Shown piece by piece: positions 9,558-17,660 of a stretch of DNA of 64,000 bases (position 1 is its first letter; each line of letters opens with the position of its first letter). This DNA is from an uncultured Gammaproteobacteria bacterium (GTDB lineage: Bacteria; Pseudomonadota; Gammaproteobacteria; Pseudomonadales; Pseudohongiellaceae), in assembly GCA_903862645.1 (NCBI GenBank), contig CAIOZF010000085.1:62001-126000 (forward strand), read 5' to 3'. The position numbers were made by a program, and so were the translations under genes. A model generated the notes under the pieces. That model was not told the DNA's origin. It saw only the letters and a list, made by a program, of their open reading frames with translations, and searched no databases.

Positions 9558-9995
9558 TCAGCCCAGATTGCGCTCGAGAATATGCGTGGGTGCGCCGTCT
9601 ATGCTCAGCTGATTCTTATCTGCCGAGTACTGCTGTATTCCCTCCTCGCCTTTTTTTGCGGCCCACTCGGTCAGCAACTCCCGATCGGCTACATACGAGA
9701 AACTGGGAACAGCCATTCCGCAGGAGTTTTGCACGAGATCGATGGTGACCCCTCGAAGGAACAGAACAAGATTGTCATGCGCGGGGGCTGCTGCACATGC
9801 GCGGAGCTTTCGTTGCCACTGCCTGTCACGTTCAGCCAGATGACGCGTGTGCTGCTCACTACGCGCAGTGCATCCATGCCCTTGGGCGACACGTTGATCC
9901 GATCGTCTGCCGTCGTGGTGCCGACAGAGAAGATCTTCTGGTCAGCGATAAACTGGTGGTTTTTTTTCAGATATTTACTTGTATTGCTGAGCCAT
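9558..9995 (-). pseudogene. Decayed pyridoxamine-phosphate-oxidase-family gene
   Basis: An ATG at 9995 with an AGGAG upstream starts MAQQYK, then hits a stop. Four extra bases (TAAA) displace the frame, which resumes as KYLKKNHQFIADQKIF..., followed by SPKGMDALRV and TRVIWLNVTGSGNESSAH. After EGSP near 9742 the frame breaks again. The third frame then gives IDLVQNSCGMAVPSFSYV and ends ...THILERNLG. The middle of the family's roughly 180 residues is missing. The gene thus has one early frameshift plus one internal deletion and cannot make the flavoprotein. Confidence 0.82.
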
Positions 9996-10052
9996 TTTTT
10001 CTCCTGGTTTTTAGGAAGGCTTTCATCATGAAGCGGGTTCTTAAACTCAGTG

Positions 10053-11513
10053 TTAGAGCAGTAGGGCTCGCCAGTCGAGGGTGGCCAGCCACAGCATCGC
10101 ACCGCAGGCCGCAGTGACCAGTTGACTGACGCGGTCCTTGAGTGCGAACACGATGGGGTCTTCTTCAATGCGACCGCGTGCGGTCAGCAGCCAGATGCGG
10201 GTGACCATATACAACAGCAGTGGACAGATCAGCCAGAGAATCTCCGGTGTCTGGTACTGCTCACGGGTGTCCTCGTTGTTGATGTAGAGCGCAAATACCA
10301 TCACGGACATGAAGGCACTGGCGCCTCCGAACATGGCCATCATGTTCAGGTCCTGTGCGTAGTAGCCGCGCCCCTCGGACTGGGCGATGCCGGCTTCACG
10401 CAAATAATCCAGTTCCGTGTAGCGTTTCACAACCGCCAGGCTGAAGAACAGGAACATTGAGAAAGCCAGCAGCCAGAACGAAGGCACCACCGAGATCGCG
10501 GCGGCACCGGAGATGATGCGCAGTGTATATAGCGCCGCGAGCATGATGACATCGACGAGCATGATGCGTTTGAGTACGAAACTGTAGAGTCCGGTGCAGA
10601 GGTAGTAGAGCGCCAGGACGATTACGAAGGCGCGCGGTAGCAGCAGCGCCAATGCGAAAGCGAGGAGCAGAAGTACCGGACTCATCAGCAGTCCGTGAAG
10701 CAGCGGGATATTACCGGCGGCGAACGGACGGCGGCACTTGCTGCGGTGCTGTCTGTCGCTGGGCAGATCGATCAGATCATTGAGAACGTAGACACTGGAA
10801 GCGCAGAGGCTAAAACTCAGAAACGCCAGCAGCGCGTGCCAGATCAGTTCCGGATTGTTGATCTGATGCGCCAGCGCCAGCGGCAGAAACACCAGCGTAT
10901 TCTTCAGCCACTGGTGCAGGCGCAGGGCCTTTATATAAGGACGCAACCCGCCGAGCGCGCGATCACTTGCCCGATCAAATGTCTGCTCGATCTGCGTCAA
11001 TCGTGCCGCCTCTATTTTCACAGCGGCGCTGGTGTTGACAAGAATTGCCGCACTGGCGCCCTTCCATACCTGCAAATCGATCCTGCCATCGCCGGCATAA
11101 CAGAACGTCTGGTCAGTTGCGAGAATTTGCGCCAGCTTGCGGGCGCCGGAACAGTTCACAAGACCGTCGCTGCCGATAGCCTGATCAAAAATGCCGAGGT
11201 GGGCGGCGACTGCCTGCACGAGACTGTCGTCGGAGGCGGAGATGAGTATCAGGCGGCGGCCGGATTTTTTTTCGACACGCAGGAAATCGAGGAGCTGCTG
11301 GTTGTAGGGCAGCAGGTCGGCTCGCAGTTGCACACGGCGAGCAATCTCGCGTTTGAAAAAGGCCTTGCCGCGCAGCATCCACAGCGGCACCAGCAAAATC
11401 AGCAACAGGTTGCGACGGATGAGCTCCAGAAACGATTCCAGCAGCATGTCGCTGTGGATCAGCGTGCCGTCCAGATCGACGTAGAGCGGATGCTTGTCCT
11501 GTCCTGTTGTCAT
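10053..11513 (-). CDS. HAD-UbiA fusion, decaprenyl-phosphate phosphoribosyltransferase-like
   Basis: The 486-residue protein has an N-terminal HAD phosphatase domain (LYVDLDGTL at about 10, LISASD motif II, YAGDGRIDLQVW motif IV) and a C-terminal multi-pass UbiA prenyltransferase domain. The latter shows the Asp-rich NDLIDLPSDRQH followed by RRPFAAGN, close to the signature of mycobacterial 5-phosphoribosyl-decaprenyl-phosphate synthase (Rv3806c). With DprE1-, DprE2- and GtrA-like genes upstream, it likely attaches phosphoribose to polyprenyl phosphate. The HAD part could remove the 5-phosphate, a step done by a separate protein in mycobacteria; this is inference. It is last in its operon, 48 bp after the SDR gene. 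Confidence 0.82.
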   Translation of the reverse strand: MTTGQDKHPLYVDLDGTLIHSDMLLESFLELIRRNLLLILLVPLWMLRGKAFFKREIARRVQLRADLLPYNQQLLDFLRVEKKSGRRLILISASDDSLVQAVAAHLGIFDQAIGSDGLVNCSGARKLAQILATDQTFCYAGDGRIDLQVWKGASAAILVNTSAAVKIEAARLTQIEQTFDRASDRALGGLRPYIKALRLHQWLKNTLVFLPLALAHQINNPELIWHALLAFLSFSLCASSVYVLNDLIDLPSDRQHRSKCRRPFAAGNIPLLHGLLMSPVLLLLAFALALLLPRAFVIVLALYYLCTGLYSFVLKRIMLVDVIMLAALYTLRIISGAAAISVVPSFWLLAFSMFLFFSLAVVKRYTELDYLREAGIAQSEGRGYYAQDLNMMAMFGGASAFMSVMVFALYINNEDTREQYQTPEILWLICPLLLYMVTRIWLLTARGRIEEDPIVFALKDRVSQLVTAACGAMLWLATLDWRALLL

Positions 11514-11561
11514 TGTAGGGTCCTTGGCCGGGCGTTCATCATGCCATTTTAGCTGGGCGGT

Positions 11562-12302
11562 TTACAGCTTCAGGCGCTTGAATAGTGCCTCGGGAATGCT
11601 GCGCACCACCAGCATGATCAGGCGCCAGTAGCCGGGCGCATAGATCGTATGTTTGCGTTTGCGGATGCCATCGACGATGCAATGCGCGACCTTCTCTGGC
11701 GAGCTCCACAGGGGGCCGCCCTTCCTGATGGCGTGTGTCATTGGCGTGTCTACGAAGCCCGGGCGGATGTCCACGACATCGACCTGACTGCGAAACAGCC
11801 GCCCCCGCAGGCCCTGCAGATAGGCCGATACCATGCTCTTGGCGCTACCATACACGTAGTTGGACTGGCGGCCTCTATCCCCGGCGACCGAGGTAATGAC
11901 AGCGATGCAGCCGCTGCGCTGGACGGCCATGTGGCGAGCGAGGACGGTCAGCAAGGAAATCACGCTCAGGGCGTTGGTGTTGAACTCCTGCAACGCGCTG
12001 CCGAAATGCTCTTCACACCGGGCCTGATCGGAGAGACTGCCGTGGCAGATCAAGACCAGATCAATGCTGCCGAAGGTGTCCAGCACCTGGTCGATGATGG
12101 CGTCGTGCACATTGAAGTTGTTGGCGTCGAAGACACTGTAGTCGACTTCGGTGGCACCGCGAATTTGCAGATCCTGTTTCTGCAGCGCCAGTTGCTCCGC
12201 ATTGCGTGAGAGCAGGAACAGACGGCAATGTTCCTCGGCATACAGTCGGGATACGGCGCGGGCGATGGCGGAGTTGGCGCCGATCACGAGTACATTTTTC
12301 AA
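11562..12302 (-). CDS. DprE2-like short-chain reductase
   Basis: The 246-residue SDR has the nucleotide site GANSAIARA (residues 8-16) and catalytic Ser138, Tyr151 and Lys155 (YGSAK). In the DprE1/DprE2 pair, the SDR reduces the 2-keto intermediate to decaprenylphosphoryl-D-arabinofuranose. C-terminal features such as RPGFVDTPMTHAIRKGGPLW and YAPGYWRLIM are like mycobacterial DprE2 (Rv3791). The gene follows the FAD oxidase by 22 bp. Without its neighbours it would be a generic SDR; the context makes the call strong. Confidence 0.85.
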   Translation of the reverse strand: MKNVLVIGANSAIARAVSRLYAEEHCRLFLLSRNAEQLALQKQDLQIRGATEVDYSVFDANNFNVHDAIIDQVLDTFGSIDLVLICHGSLSDQARCEEHFGSALQEFNTNALSVISLLTVLARHMAVQRSGCIAVITSVAGDRGRQSNYVYGSAKSMVSAYLQGLRGRLFRSQVDVVDIRPGFVDTPMTHAIRKGGPLWSSPEKVAHCIVDGIRKRKHTIYAPGYWRLIMLVVRSIPEALFKRLKL

Positions 12303-12324
12303 AGAATAACCCTCTTGGTCTTAC

Positions 12325-13653
12325 TTACAGGCCGAGCCTGCGTGATTGCAATGAATTGAACATGCGTTCTGCCCCGCTGGCCGCGCGCAGCTTTGCCAGT
12401 TCCTCCCAGCGCGGGTAGCCGCGCTTGAAGGTGGCCTCAGTCATGCGGGCGTCCTTGGCGAGATAGAGCCGGCCACCGTGGTCCAGCACAATAGCGTCGA
12501 GTTGATCGAGCAGCGGCAGCAGATTTTTTTCGAACTTGAAGTCCATCGCCAGCGTGTAGCCCTGCATGGGGAAAGACAGCAGGTTGGCGTTGGCCGGACC
12601 GAACTTTTTCAGCACGCTGAGGAAGGAGCCTTTGCCAGCCGCGCTACTGCGCTTGAGCACCAGCGATATCGCGGCCAGCGCTGATTCGTCGGGCACTACG
12701 AACTGGTACTGCAGGAAACCCTTGCTGCCATACAGTCGATTCCAGTGAGCGATGCTGTCGAGTGGGAAGAAGTACTGACCTGCCTCGATGGTCTGCGTAA
12801 GCTGTTCGTTCACCGGCCGATGAAAGTACAGATTGTTGAACAGGCCCATGCTGTAGCGGTTCAGCAGGAACGCAGGGCTGTTGAAGGGCACGCCCAGGCC
12901 GCCGCGCTGCGGCGCCTTGTAGAGGCCATCTGTGGCGTGCTCGCCCAGGAACAGCAGCGAACGCCCGACTCCGCTGCCAGTGGCTAGACAATCCAGCCAG
13001 GCCACCGAATAGGTGACGGCCGCGTTCGCCTCGAAGCGCTCCATGACTTCCTGCAGGTTCTGTGCGCGCAACGTGCGCTGCTTGATTTTCGAACTTGGGA
13101 TATGTCGCAGGGCAATAGTGGCATCGATAATGATCCCGGTCAGACCCATGCCGCCGCAGGTAGCGTGGAACAGTGTGCTGTTCTCGCCAGGTGAACAGTT
13201 CAGGATATTGCCATCGGGCACCAGCAGGCGCAGAGAGTGCACGTGCTGGCCAAAGGTGCCATCGAGATGATGGTTCTTGCCGTGGATATCGCTGGCGATG
13301 GCTCCTCCGACGCTGACGAAACGGGTGCCCGGTACCACCGGCAGGAACCAGCCACGGGGTGTGAAGCAATGCAGAATGCTGTCGAGGCTGGTGCCCGCCG
13401 CGCAGGTCAGCAGGCCGGTGTCGGCGTCGAAGGCGAGTAGCTGGTCCAGTTCGCGAGTCTGCACGATGGTTGCGGCCAACGCGCTGTCTCCGTAGCTGCG
13501 GCCGAGTCCGCGCGCGATGCCGTCGAAAACTGTGCCCGTCGGACTATCAGCTGTGCATGGTCCGAGCAGCAGTTGCCGCAGCTCCGATGGGGAGCGTGGC
13601 GAGTACACTGTGGCATCTGTGACCGGGTAACGACCCCAGGAGTGAATCTGCAT
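12325..13653 (-). CDS. DprE1-like FAD-dependent oxidase
   Basis: The 442-residue protein has a PCMH/VAO-type FAD domain: RGLGRSYGDSA, then PGTRFVSVGGAIASDIHGKNHH, followed by a substrate domain that ends GRLYLAKDARM...YPRW. DprE1 oxidises the 2-hydroxyl of decaprenylphosphoryl-ribose. The position matching the benzothiazinone-reactive Cys387 of the tuberculosis enzyme appears to be Ala here (GYTLAMDF versus GW..CVDF, recalled alignment). Its ATG directly follows the TGA of the gtrA gene (TGAATG), which implies translational coupling. Membrane or periplasmic placement is not evident from a signal peptide. Confidence 0.87.
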   Translation of the reverse strand: MQIHSWGRYPVTDATVYSPRSPSELRQLLLGPCTADSPTGTVFDGIARGLGRSYGDSALAATIVQTRELDQLLAFDADTGLLTCAAGTSLDSILHCFTPRGWFLPVVPGTRFVSVGGAIASDIHGKNHHLDGTFGQHVHSLRLLVPDGNILNCSPGENSTLFHATCGGMGLTGIIIDATIALRHIPSSKIKQRTLRAQNLQEVMERFEANAAVTYSVAWLDCLATGSGVGRSLLFLGEHATDGLYKAPQRGGLGVPFNSPAFLLNRYSMGLFNNLYFHRPVNEQLTQTIEAGQYFFPLDSIAHWNRLYGSKGFLQYQFVVPDESALAAISLVLKRSSAAGKGSFLSVLKKFGPANANLLSFPMQGYTLAMDFKFEKNLLPLLDQLDAIVLDHGGRLYLAKDARMTEATFKRGYPRWEELAKLRAASGAERMFNSLQSRRLGL

Positions 13654-14055
13654 TCAGGCGGCGCTCCCCACAAATACGTAACGACGATCCAGGCGGTACT
13701 TGATGACATAGCCGAGACTCAACCCCAGCACGGCACCGGCATAGCGCGCCAGACGGTTCTCGAACAGCAGGTCGAAGGCGATCTCGGTGCCCCAGAACAG
13801 CAGTGTGGTCAGTACGCCCGTGCTGCCGTAAGCAATGAACTGGCTCAGATCCCGGTGCAGCGGGCGGCTGCTTGCTGCAAAGATGTAGTGGCGGTCCAGC
13901 AGAAACTTCACTACCAGCCCCACCGCTGTTCCGCTCAGGATTGCGAGCGCCATGGCATAGGCGTCACCATAGAGCAGCAGCGCGGCCTCCTGAGCGAGGA
14001 TATTGGCGGCCATGGCGATGATGGCAAACAGGCTGTAGAGCAACACCAGCTTCAT
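13654..14055 (-). CDS. GtrA-family membrane protein
   Basis: I use the internal ATG at 14055 (MKLVLLYSLFAII), which gives a 133-residue protein with four hydrophobic helices. The family signature is seen twice: KFLLDRHYIF and KYRLDRRYVF. GtrA proteins are implicated in moving or organising polyprenyl-linked sugars; mycobacterial Rv3789, next to dprE1, is one. The order gtrA-dprE1-dprE2 here matches Rv3789-3790-3791. It is the first gene of the operon; the promoter would lie in the 155-bp gap shared with the divergent monophosphatase gene. Confidence 0.85.
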   Translation of the reverse strand: MKLVLLYSLFAIIAMAANILAQEAALLLYGDAYAMALAILSGTAVGLVVKFLLDRHYIFAASSRPLHRDLSQFIAYGSTGVLTTLLFWGTEIAFDLLFENRLARYAGAVLGLSLGYVIKYRLDRRYVFVGSAA

Positions 14056-14210
14056 CAGTGGACGGATTCCTGAAATGACATTTGTCCCGTGGATCCACAA
14101 GACAGGCGCGATGATTGCACAGCCGGCGGCTGCCGTGAACTAACTGATATACTCTTCTGCACTGCGACGCCCCACATTGGTCCCCGCGTCAAACCACGGA
14201 ATTCAACCCC

Positions 14211-15020
14211 ATGCATCACTCTGTCCCCGATTTCACCCGCCAACTCGCCCGCTCCGCGGGTGCCCTGATCCGCGCCGAGCGCTCGGCGTTGGAGGGGCTG
14301 ACCACCGCATTCAAAGGTGGCACCGAGCTGGTGACCAATGCCGATCTGAAGGCCGACCAGTTCATCTGCGATGCGATCCGGGCGCAGTTTCCGGGGCATC
14401 GAATCCTCGCGGAGGAGTCTGCGCCCGAGTTGCTGGTGGCCGGATATGATGAACCGCTGTGGATCATCGACCCGATCGATGGCACGGTGAACTTCGCCCA
14501 CGACCACGATCAGAGCGCTGTCTCCATCGCCTATGCGGAAAACGGTCGGATCGAATGTGGTGTGGTGTTCAACCCCTTCGTTGACGAGATGTTCCATGCC
14601 GTGCAGGGCCAGGGTGCCTGGTTGAATGAGCGGCGCATTCAGGTAGCACAGAAGGATTCACTGCGGCGGGCGCTGGTCGCGACAGGTTTCCCTTACATCA
14701 AGAGTCGCGAGATTCTGACTCCGATCGTGAAGCGCCTGGCGCTGGTGCTGGAGGAATGCGGCGACATTCGCCGCTTGGGCTCAGCTGCGCTGGACATCTG
14801 CTGGGTAGCCATGGGCCGTCTGGATGGTTATTACGAAAGCCTGAGCGTCTGGGATTTCGCGGCAGCACAGCTGATCGCCCAAGAGGCCGGCGCCCGCTAT
14901 GGGCACTTCAAGCCCGTTCCGCCTGGCGTCAGCGAAGTCTTCCACAACGAACATATCCTGGTCGCCAATCCGACGCTGTATCCCCAGCTGCTGGACTTGC
15001 TGCAGCGCGCTGAATCCTGA
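14211..15020 (+). CDS. suhB: Inositol-monophosphatase-family phosphatase (SuhB-like)
   Basis: The 269-residue length matches SuhB. All metal-site motifs are present: LVTNADLKAD, the EES of ILAEES, WIIDPIDGTVNF and the C-terminal WDFAAAQLIAQEAG. The enzyme class hydrolyses myo-inositol phosphates with Mg2+; E. coli SuhB also binds RNA polymerase during rRNA transcription. It stands alone, divergent from the arabinose operon. In that setting it might dephosphorylate a sugar phosphate, but nothing in the sequence requires that. Confidence 0.85.
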   Translation: MHHSVPDFTRQLARSAGALIRAERSALEGLTTAFKGGTELVTNADLKADQFICDAIRAQFPGHRILAEESAPELLVAGYDEPLWIIDPIDGTVNFAHDHDQSAVSIAYAENGRIECGVVFNPFVDEMFHAVQGQGAWLNERRIQVAQKDSLRRALVATGFPYIKSREILTPIVKRLALVLEECGDIRRLGSAALDICWVAMGRLDGYYESLSVWDFAAAQLIAQEAGARYGHFKPVPPGVSEVFHNEHILVANPTLYPQLLDLLQRAES

Positions 15021-15058
15021 CACTGACTGTAAATTTACCCCGCAGTGAGAGCGCAGGT

Positions 15059-15943
15059 TCAGCGGTCTTGTGCCTGGCACAGCGCCAGCCAGCTCTGGAT
15101 GCCGGCGCTGCGGAATTTCTGGCGGTGCAGGATGAAGTAGAACTTGCGGGTCCAGTCGCGCTGCGGCGCTTCCAGACGGATCAGGCTGCCGCGCGCAAAG
15201 GCATCCCGCAGGGCGATGGCCGACAAACAGCCAATCCCCAGCCTGGCCTCCACCGCCCGCTTGATCGCCTCGGTGTGCTGCAGATTCAGCCGCAGATCGA
15301 GATCGGGCAGCAGGCCGTGCATGGCGCGATCGAAAGCCTGACGTGTGCCGGAGCCAGCCTCGCGCACCACCCAGCGGGCCGCCAGCAGGTCGGCGTCACT
15401 CACAGTGCGCTGTTTGGCCAGTTGATGATCAGGCGCACAGAACAGTGCCAGCTCATCGTCGCGCCAGGGGATCACCTCCAGCACCGGGTCTTGCAACTCG
15501 CCCTCGATCAGGCCGATGTCCAGCTCGAAGTTGCGGACGCGGCTGGCGATGGCGGCGGTGTTCTCCACCGTCAGGCTGACGCGGGCGTCCGGGTGCAGGC
15601 TCATGAAATTCGCCATGATCCGCACCGCCAGATAGTTGCCGATGGTCAGCGTGGCGCCGACCTTGAGCTCCGCCACGTCGGTGCGCTGCGTCAGGCTGTG
15701 CTCGAATTCGCGCGCTTGCGCCAGCAGTGCCTCCGCTCTTGGGCGCAGCGCCTTGCCCAGCTCACTCAGCTGAACACGTTTCCCGGCACGGTCGAAGAGC
15801 TGGATGTCGAAGCGTTGTTCCAGATCCTGTAGCGCCGAGCTGGCGGCTGATTGCGACATCGCGAGGCTGCTCGCCGCCTGGGTGACATTCTCGTAATGCG
15901 CGGTAGCGAGGAAGACTTCAATCTGTCGCAAGGTGTAATGCAT
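15059..15943 (-). CDS. finR: LysR-type regulator, FinR-like
   Basis: The 294-residue protein has an N-terminal winged helix (LRQIEVFLATAHYENVTQAA, SQSAASSALQDLE) and a periplasmic-binding-protein-like effector domain. It is divergent from a ferredoxin-NADP reductase gene, the arrangement known for finR-fpr in Pseudomonas, where FinR activates fpr under superoxide and osmotic stress. The shared 240-bp gap holds two inverted repeats suited to LysR binding. The identification rests mainly on this context, since LysR proteins are alike in sequence. Confidence 0.8.
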   Translation of the reverse strand: MHYTLRQIEVFLATAHYENVTQAASSLAMSQSAASSALQDLEQRFDIQLFDRAGKRVQLSELGKALRPRAEALLAQAREFEHSLTQRTDVAELKVGATLTIGNYLAVRIMANFMSLHPDARVSLTVENTAAIASRVRNFELDIGLIEGELQDPVLEVIPWRDDELALFCAPDHQLAKQRTVSDADLLAARWVVREAGSGTRQAFDRAMHGLLPDLDLRLNLQHTEAIKRAVEARLGIGCLSAIALRDAFARGSLIRLEAPQRDWTRKFYFILHRQKFRSAGIQSWLALCQAQDR

Positions 15944-16047
15944 GCTCTGTTCCTCTTTCGGCCCTGATCTTGAATTTGCGTGTGCAGCGCTGTATCGTCG
16001 CGTTCCGATTGGATCAGCACGACACGTTGCTCATTCGGCAGTCTCTC

Positions 16048-16118
16048 ATATATCTGACAAACCGATTAGATATATGTTGATTATCTGTTTTACAGATAGT
16101 CTGGCGAGCGCCTAGAAT
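16048..16118 (+). promoter_or_regulatory. finR-fpr operator region and fpr promoter
   Basis: Two inverted repeats are exact: ATATATCT (16048-16055) with AGATATAT (16068-16075), and TATCTGT-TTT-ACAGATA (16082-16098). A promoter-like pair for fpr is TTACAG (16090-16095), 17 bp, TAGAAT (16113-16118), so the second repeat overlaps the -35. LysR regulators commonly bind such a recognition site and an activation site touching -35. Regulation by FinR is inferred from known Pseudomonas biology. Confidence 0.65.
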
Positions 16119-16183
16119 TTGCGCAAGTCCGGGCCCGTGCCCCTGATCCCACCTTCACTCACCGTTTTAAACAGGTATCCAGC

Positions 16184-16954
16184 ATGGCAGCAGTGTCCAA
16201 GCAAAGCGTCACCAGTGTTCACCACTGGAACGAGACCTTGTTCAGCTTTACCACCACCCGCGACAAATCCCTGCGGTTCGAGAACGGTCACTTCGTGATG
16301 GTCGGGATGGAGGTGGAGGGACGCCCGCTGATGCGCGCTTACAGTATTGCCAGTGCCAACTACGAAGAAGAGCTGGAGTTCTTCAGTATCAAGGTGCAGG
16401 ACGGCCCGCTGACCTCCCGTCTGCAGAATATCCGCATTGGCGATGAGCTACTGATCAGCAGCAAGCCGACTGGCACCCTGGTCGCCGATCACCTGCTGCC
16501 AGGTCGTCACCTCTATCTGCTTTCAACCGGCACTGGTCTGGCGCCCTTCATGAGCATCATTCGTGACCCGGACATCTACGAGCGATTTGAGAAAGTGATT
16601 CTGGTCCACGGCGTGCGCCACATTGGCGATCTGGCTTACCACGACATGATCACTAAAGAATTGCCTGAGAATGAGTTTTTCGGCGAGCAGGTGAAGAATC
16701 AACTGATCTACTATCCCACGGTGACCCGTGAGGAGTTTGTTAACAATGGCCGCATCACTGACCTGATGCTCAGCGGCAAGCTATTCAGCGACATCGGTCT
16801 GCCCACGCCCAACCTGGAAGATGACCGCTTCATGCTCTGCGGCAGCACGGCCATGTTGAAAGATACCTGCAAGACGCTGGAAGGCTGGGCGTTCAAGGAA
16901 TCACGCCACGGCATCAAAGAACACTACGTGATCGAGCGTGCGTTTGTGGATTGA
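16184..16954 (+). CDS. fpr: Ferredoxin-NADP+ reductase
   Basis: The 256-residue protein matches bacterial Fpr in length and motifs. The FAD-binding RAYSIASANYEEELEFFSIKV region appears near 55, then LLPGRHLYLLSTGTGLAPFMS for NADP, then FMLCGSTAML, and the C-terminal KESRHGIKEHYVIERAFVD typical of subclass enzymes that end near an aromatic residue. It shuttles electrons between NADPH and ferredoxin or flavodoxin in oxidative stress defence and iron-sulfur repair. It is divergent from finR and ends at a strong terminator. Confidence 0.93.
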   Translation: MAAVSKQSVTSVHHWNETLFSFTTTRDKSLRFENGHFVMVGMEVEGRPLMRAYSIASANYEEELEFFSIKVQDGPLTSRLQNIRIGDELLISSKPTGTLVADHLLPGRHLYLLSTGTGLAPFMSIIRDPDIYERFEKVILVHGVRHIGDLAYHDMITKELPENEFFGEQVKNQLIYYPTVTREEFVNNGRITDLMLSGKLFSDIGLPTPNLEDDRFMLCGSTAMLKDTCKTLEGWAFKESRHGIKEHYVIERAFVD

Positions 16955-16983
16955 TGGCTGGCATTTATAGCCAGGAGGCAAGG

Positions 16984-17020
16984 AAAAAGGGGCGATTGCT
17001 GATGGCAACCGCCCCTTTTT
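16984..17020. terminator. Bidirectional terminator between fpr and the redoxin gene
   Basis: AAAAAGGGGCG (16984-16994) pairs perfectly with CGCCCCTTTTT (17010-17020), with further pairing of TTGC and GCAA inside. T-runs occur on both strands, so it can serve the two convergent genes. Confidence 0.9.
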
Positions 17021-17048
17021 CATTCGAGCTGAATTGACCTGCTTGCGC

Positions 17049-17660
17049 TTACAGGCCAGTCACTGCCGGGTGGAAGTAACCGACCAGACAGCCTTTGGAG
17101 TCAGGGATATCATCCATGTCCACGCGACCGCCAGCCAGGATGGTATCGAGCGCTCCGTTAAGATAATGATTCTCGGCGTTGGCACGCTGTGTCTCGTAGC
17201 CAAGGGAGTCATTGATCGGGCCACGAAACAACACTTCCTTGGTGCGCGGATCGATGATGAACACCTCAGCTGTTCTCTCGACGCCCAGCGACTTGGCAAC
17301 GGTCTGGTCTTCGTCTTTGAGGATTGGGAAGGTGATCTTGAATTCTGCTGCTTCCATCTCGATGCGCTTGAGGTCATCCTGAATGAAGGAGTTGAGCATC
17401 AGGAAGGTAATGTTCTTCTCGCGATACTTGTCGGCAATTTCCTTGTAGGCCGGCACGGAGAGGCGCGCAATCGGGCAGCCCGAGCCGTGGATGTACATGA
17501 CGATGTAGTCACGATCCGTGTACTCGTCCAGCGTGTGATTGTTGTGGAGCTGATCCAGCAGGCTGAAGTCCTTGATGGACTTGAGAAATTCGTCTGCATG
17601 CCCGGCGACTGATGAAAGCATCAGCGTGGCGGCGAGCAACACTCCGGAAAGCTTGTTCAT
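17049..17660 (-). CDS. Exported redoxin (thioredoxin-fold) protein
   Basis: The 203-residue protein has a signal peptide (MNKLSGVLLAATLMLSSVAGHA) and one thioredoxin-fold domain. The active-site region reads HGSGCPIARLSVP: one cysteine in place of CxxC, as in AhpC/TSA-type redoxins. A second Cys lies near the C-terminus in SKGCLVGY. Relatives with a single N-terminal Cys plus this C-terminal GC are annotated as redoxin-domain proteins; their substrates are not known. A perfect FNR/Anr box is about 210 bp upstream, between it and the divergent MMPL gene. Confidence 0.75.
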   Translation of the reverse strand: MNKLSGVLLAATLMLSSVAGHADEFLKSIKDFSLLDQLHNNHTLDEYTDRDYIVMYIHGSGCPIARLSVPAYKEIADKYREKNITFLMLNSFIQDDLKRIEMEAAEFKITFPILKDEDQTVAKSLGVERTAEVFIIDPRTKEVLFRGPINDSLGYETQRANAENHYLNGALDTILAGGRVDMDDIPDSKGCLVGYFHPAVTGL

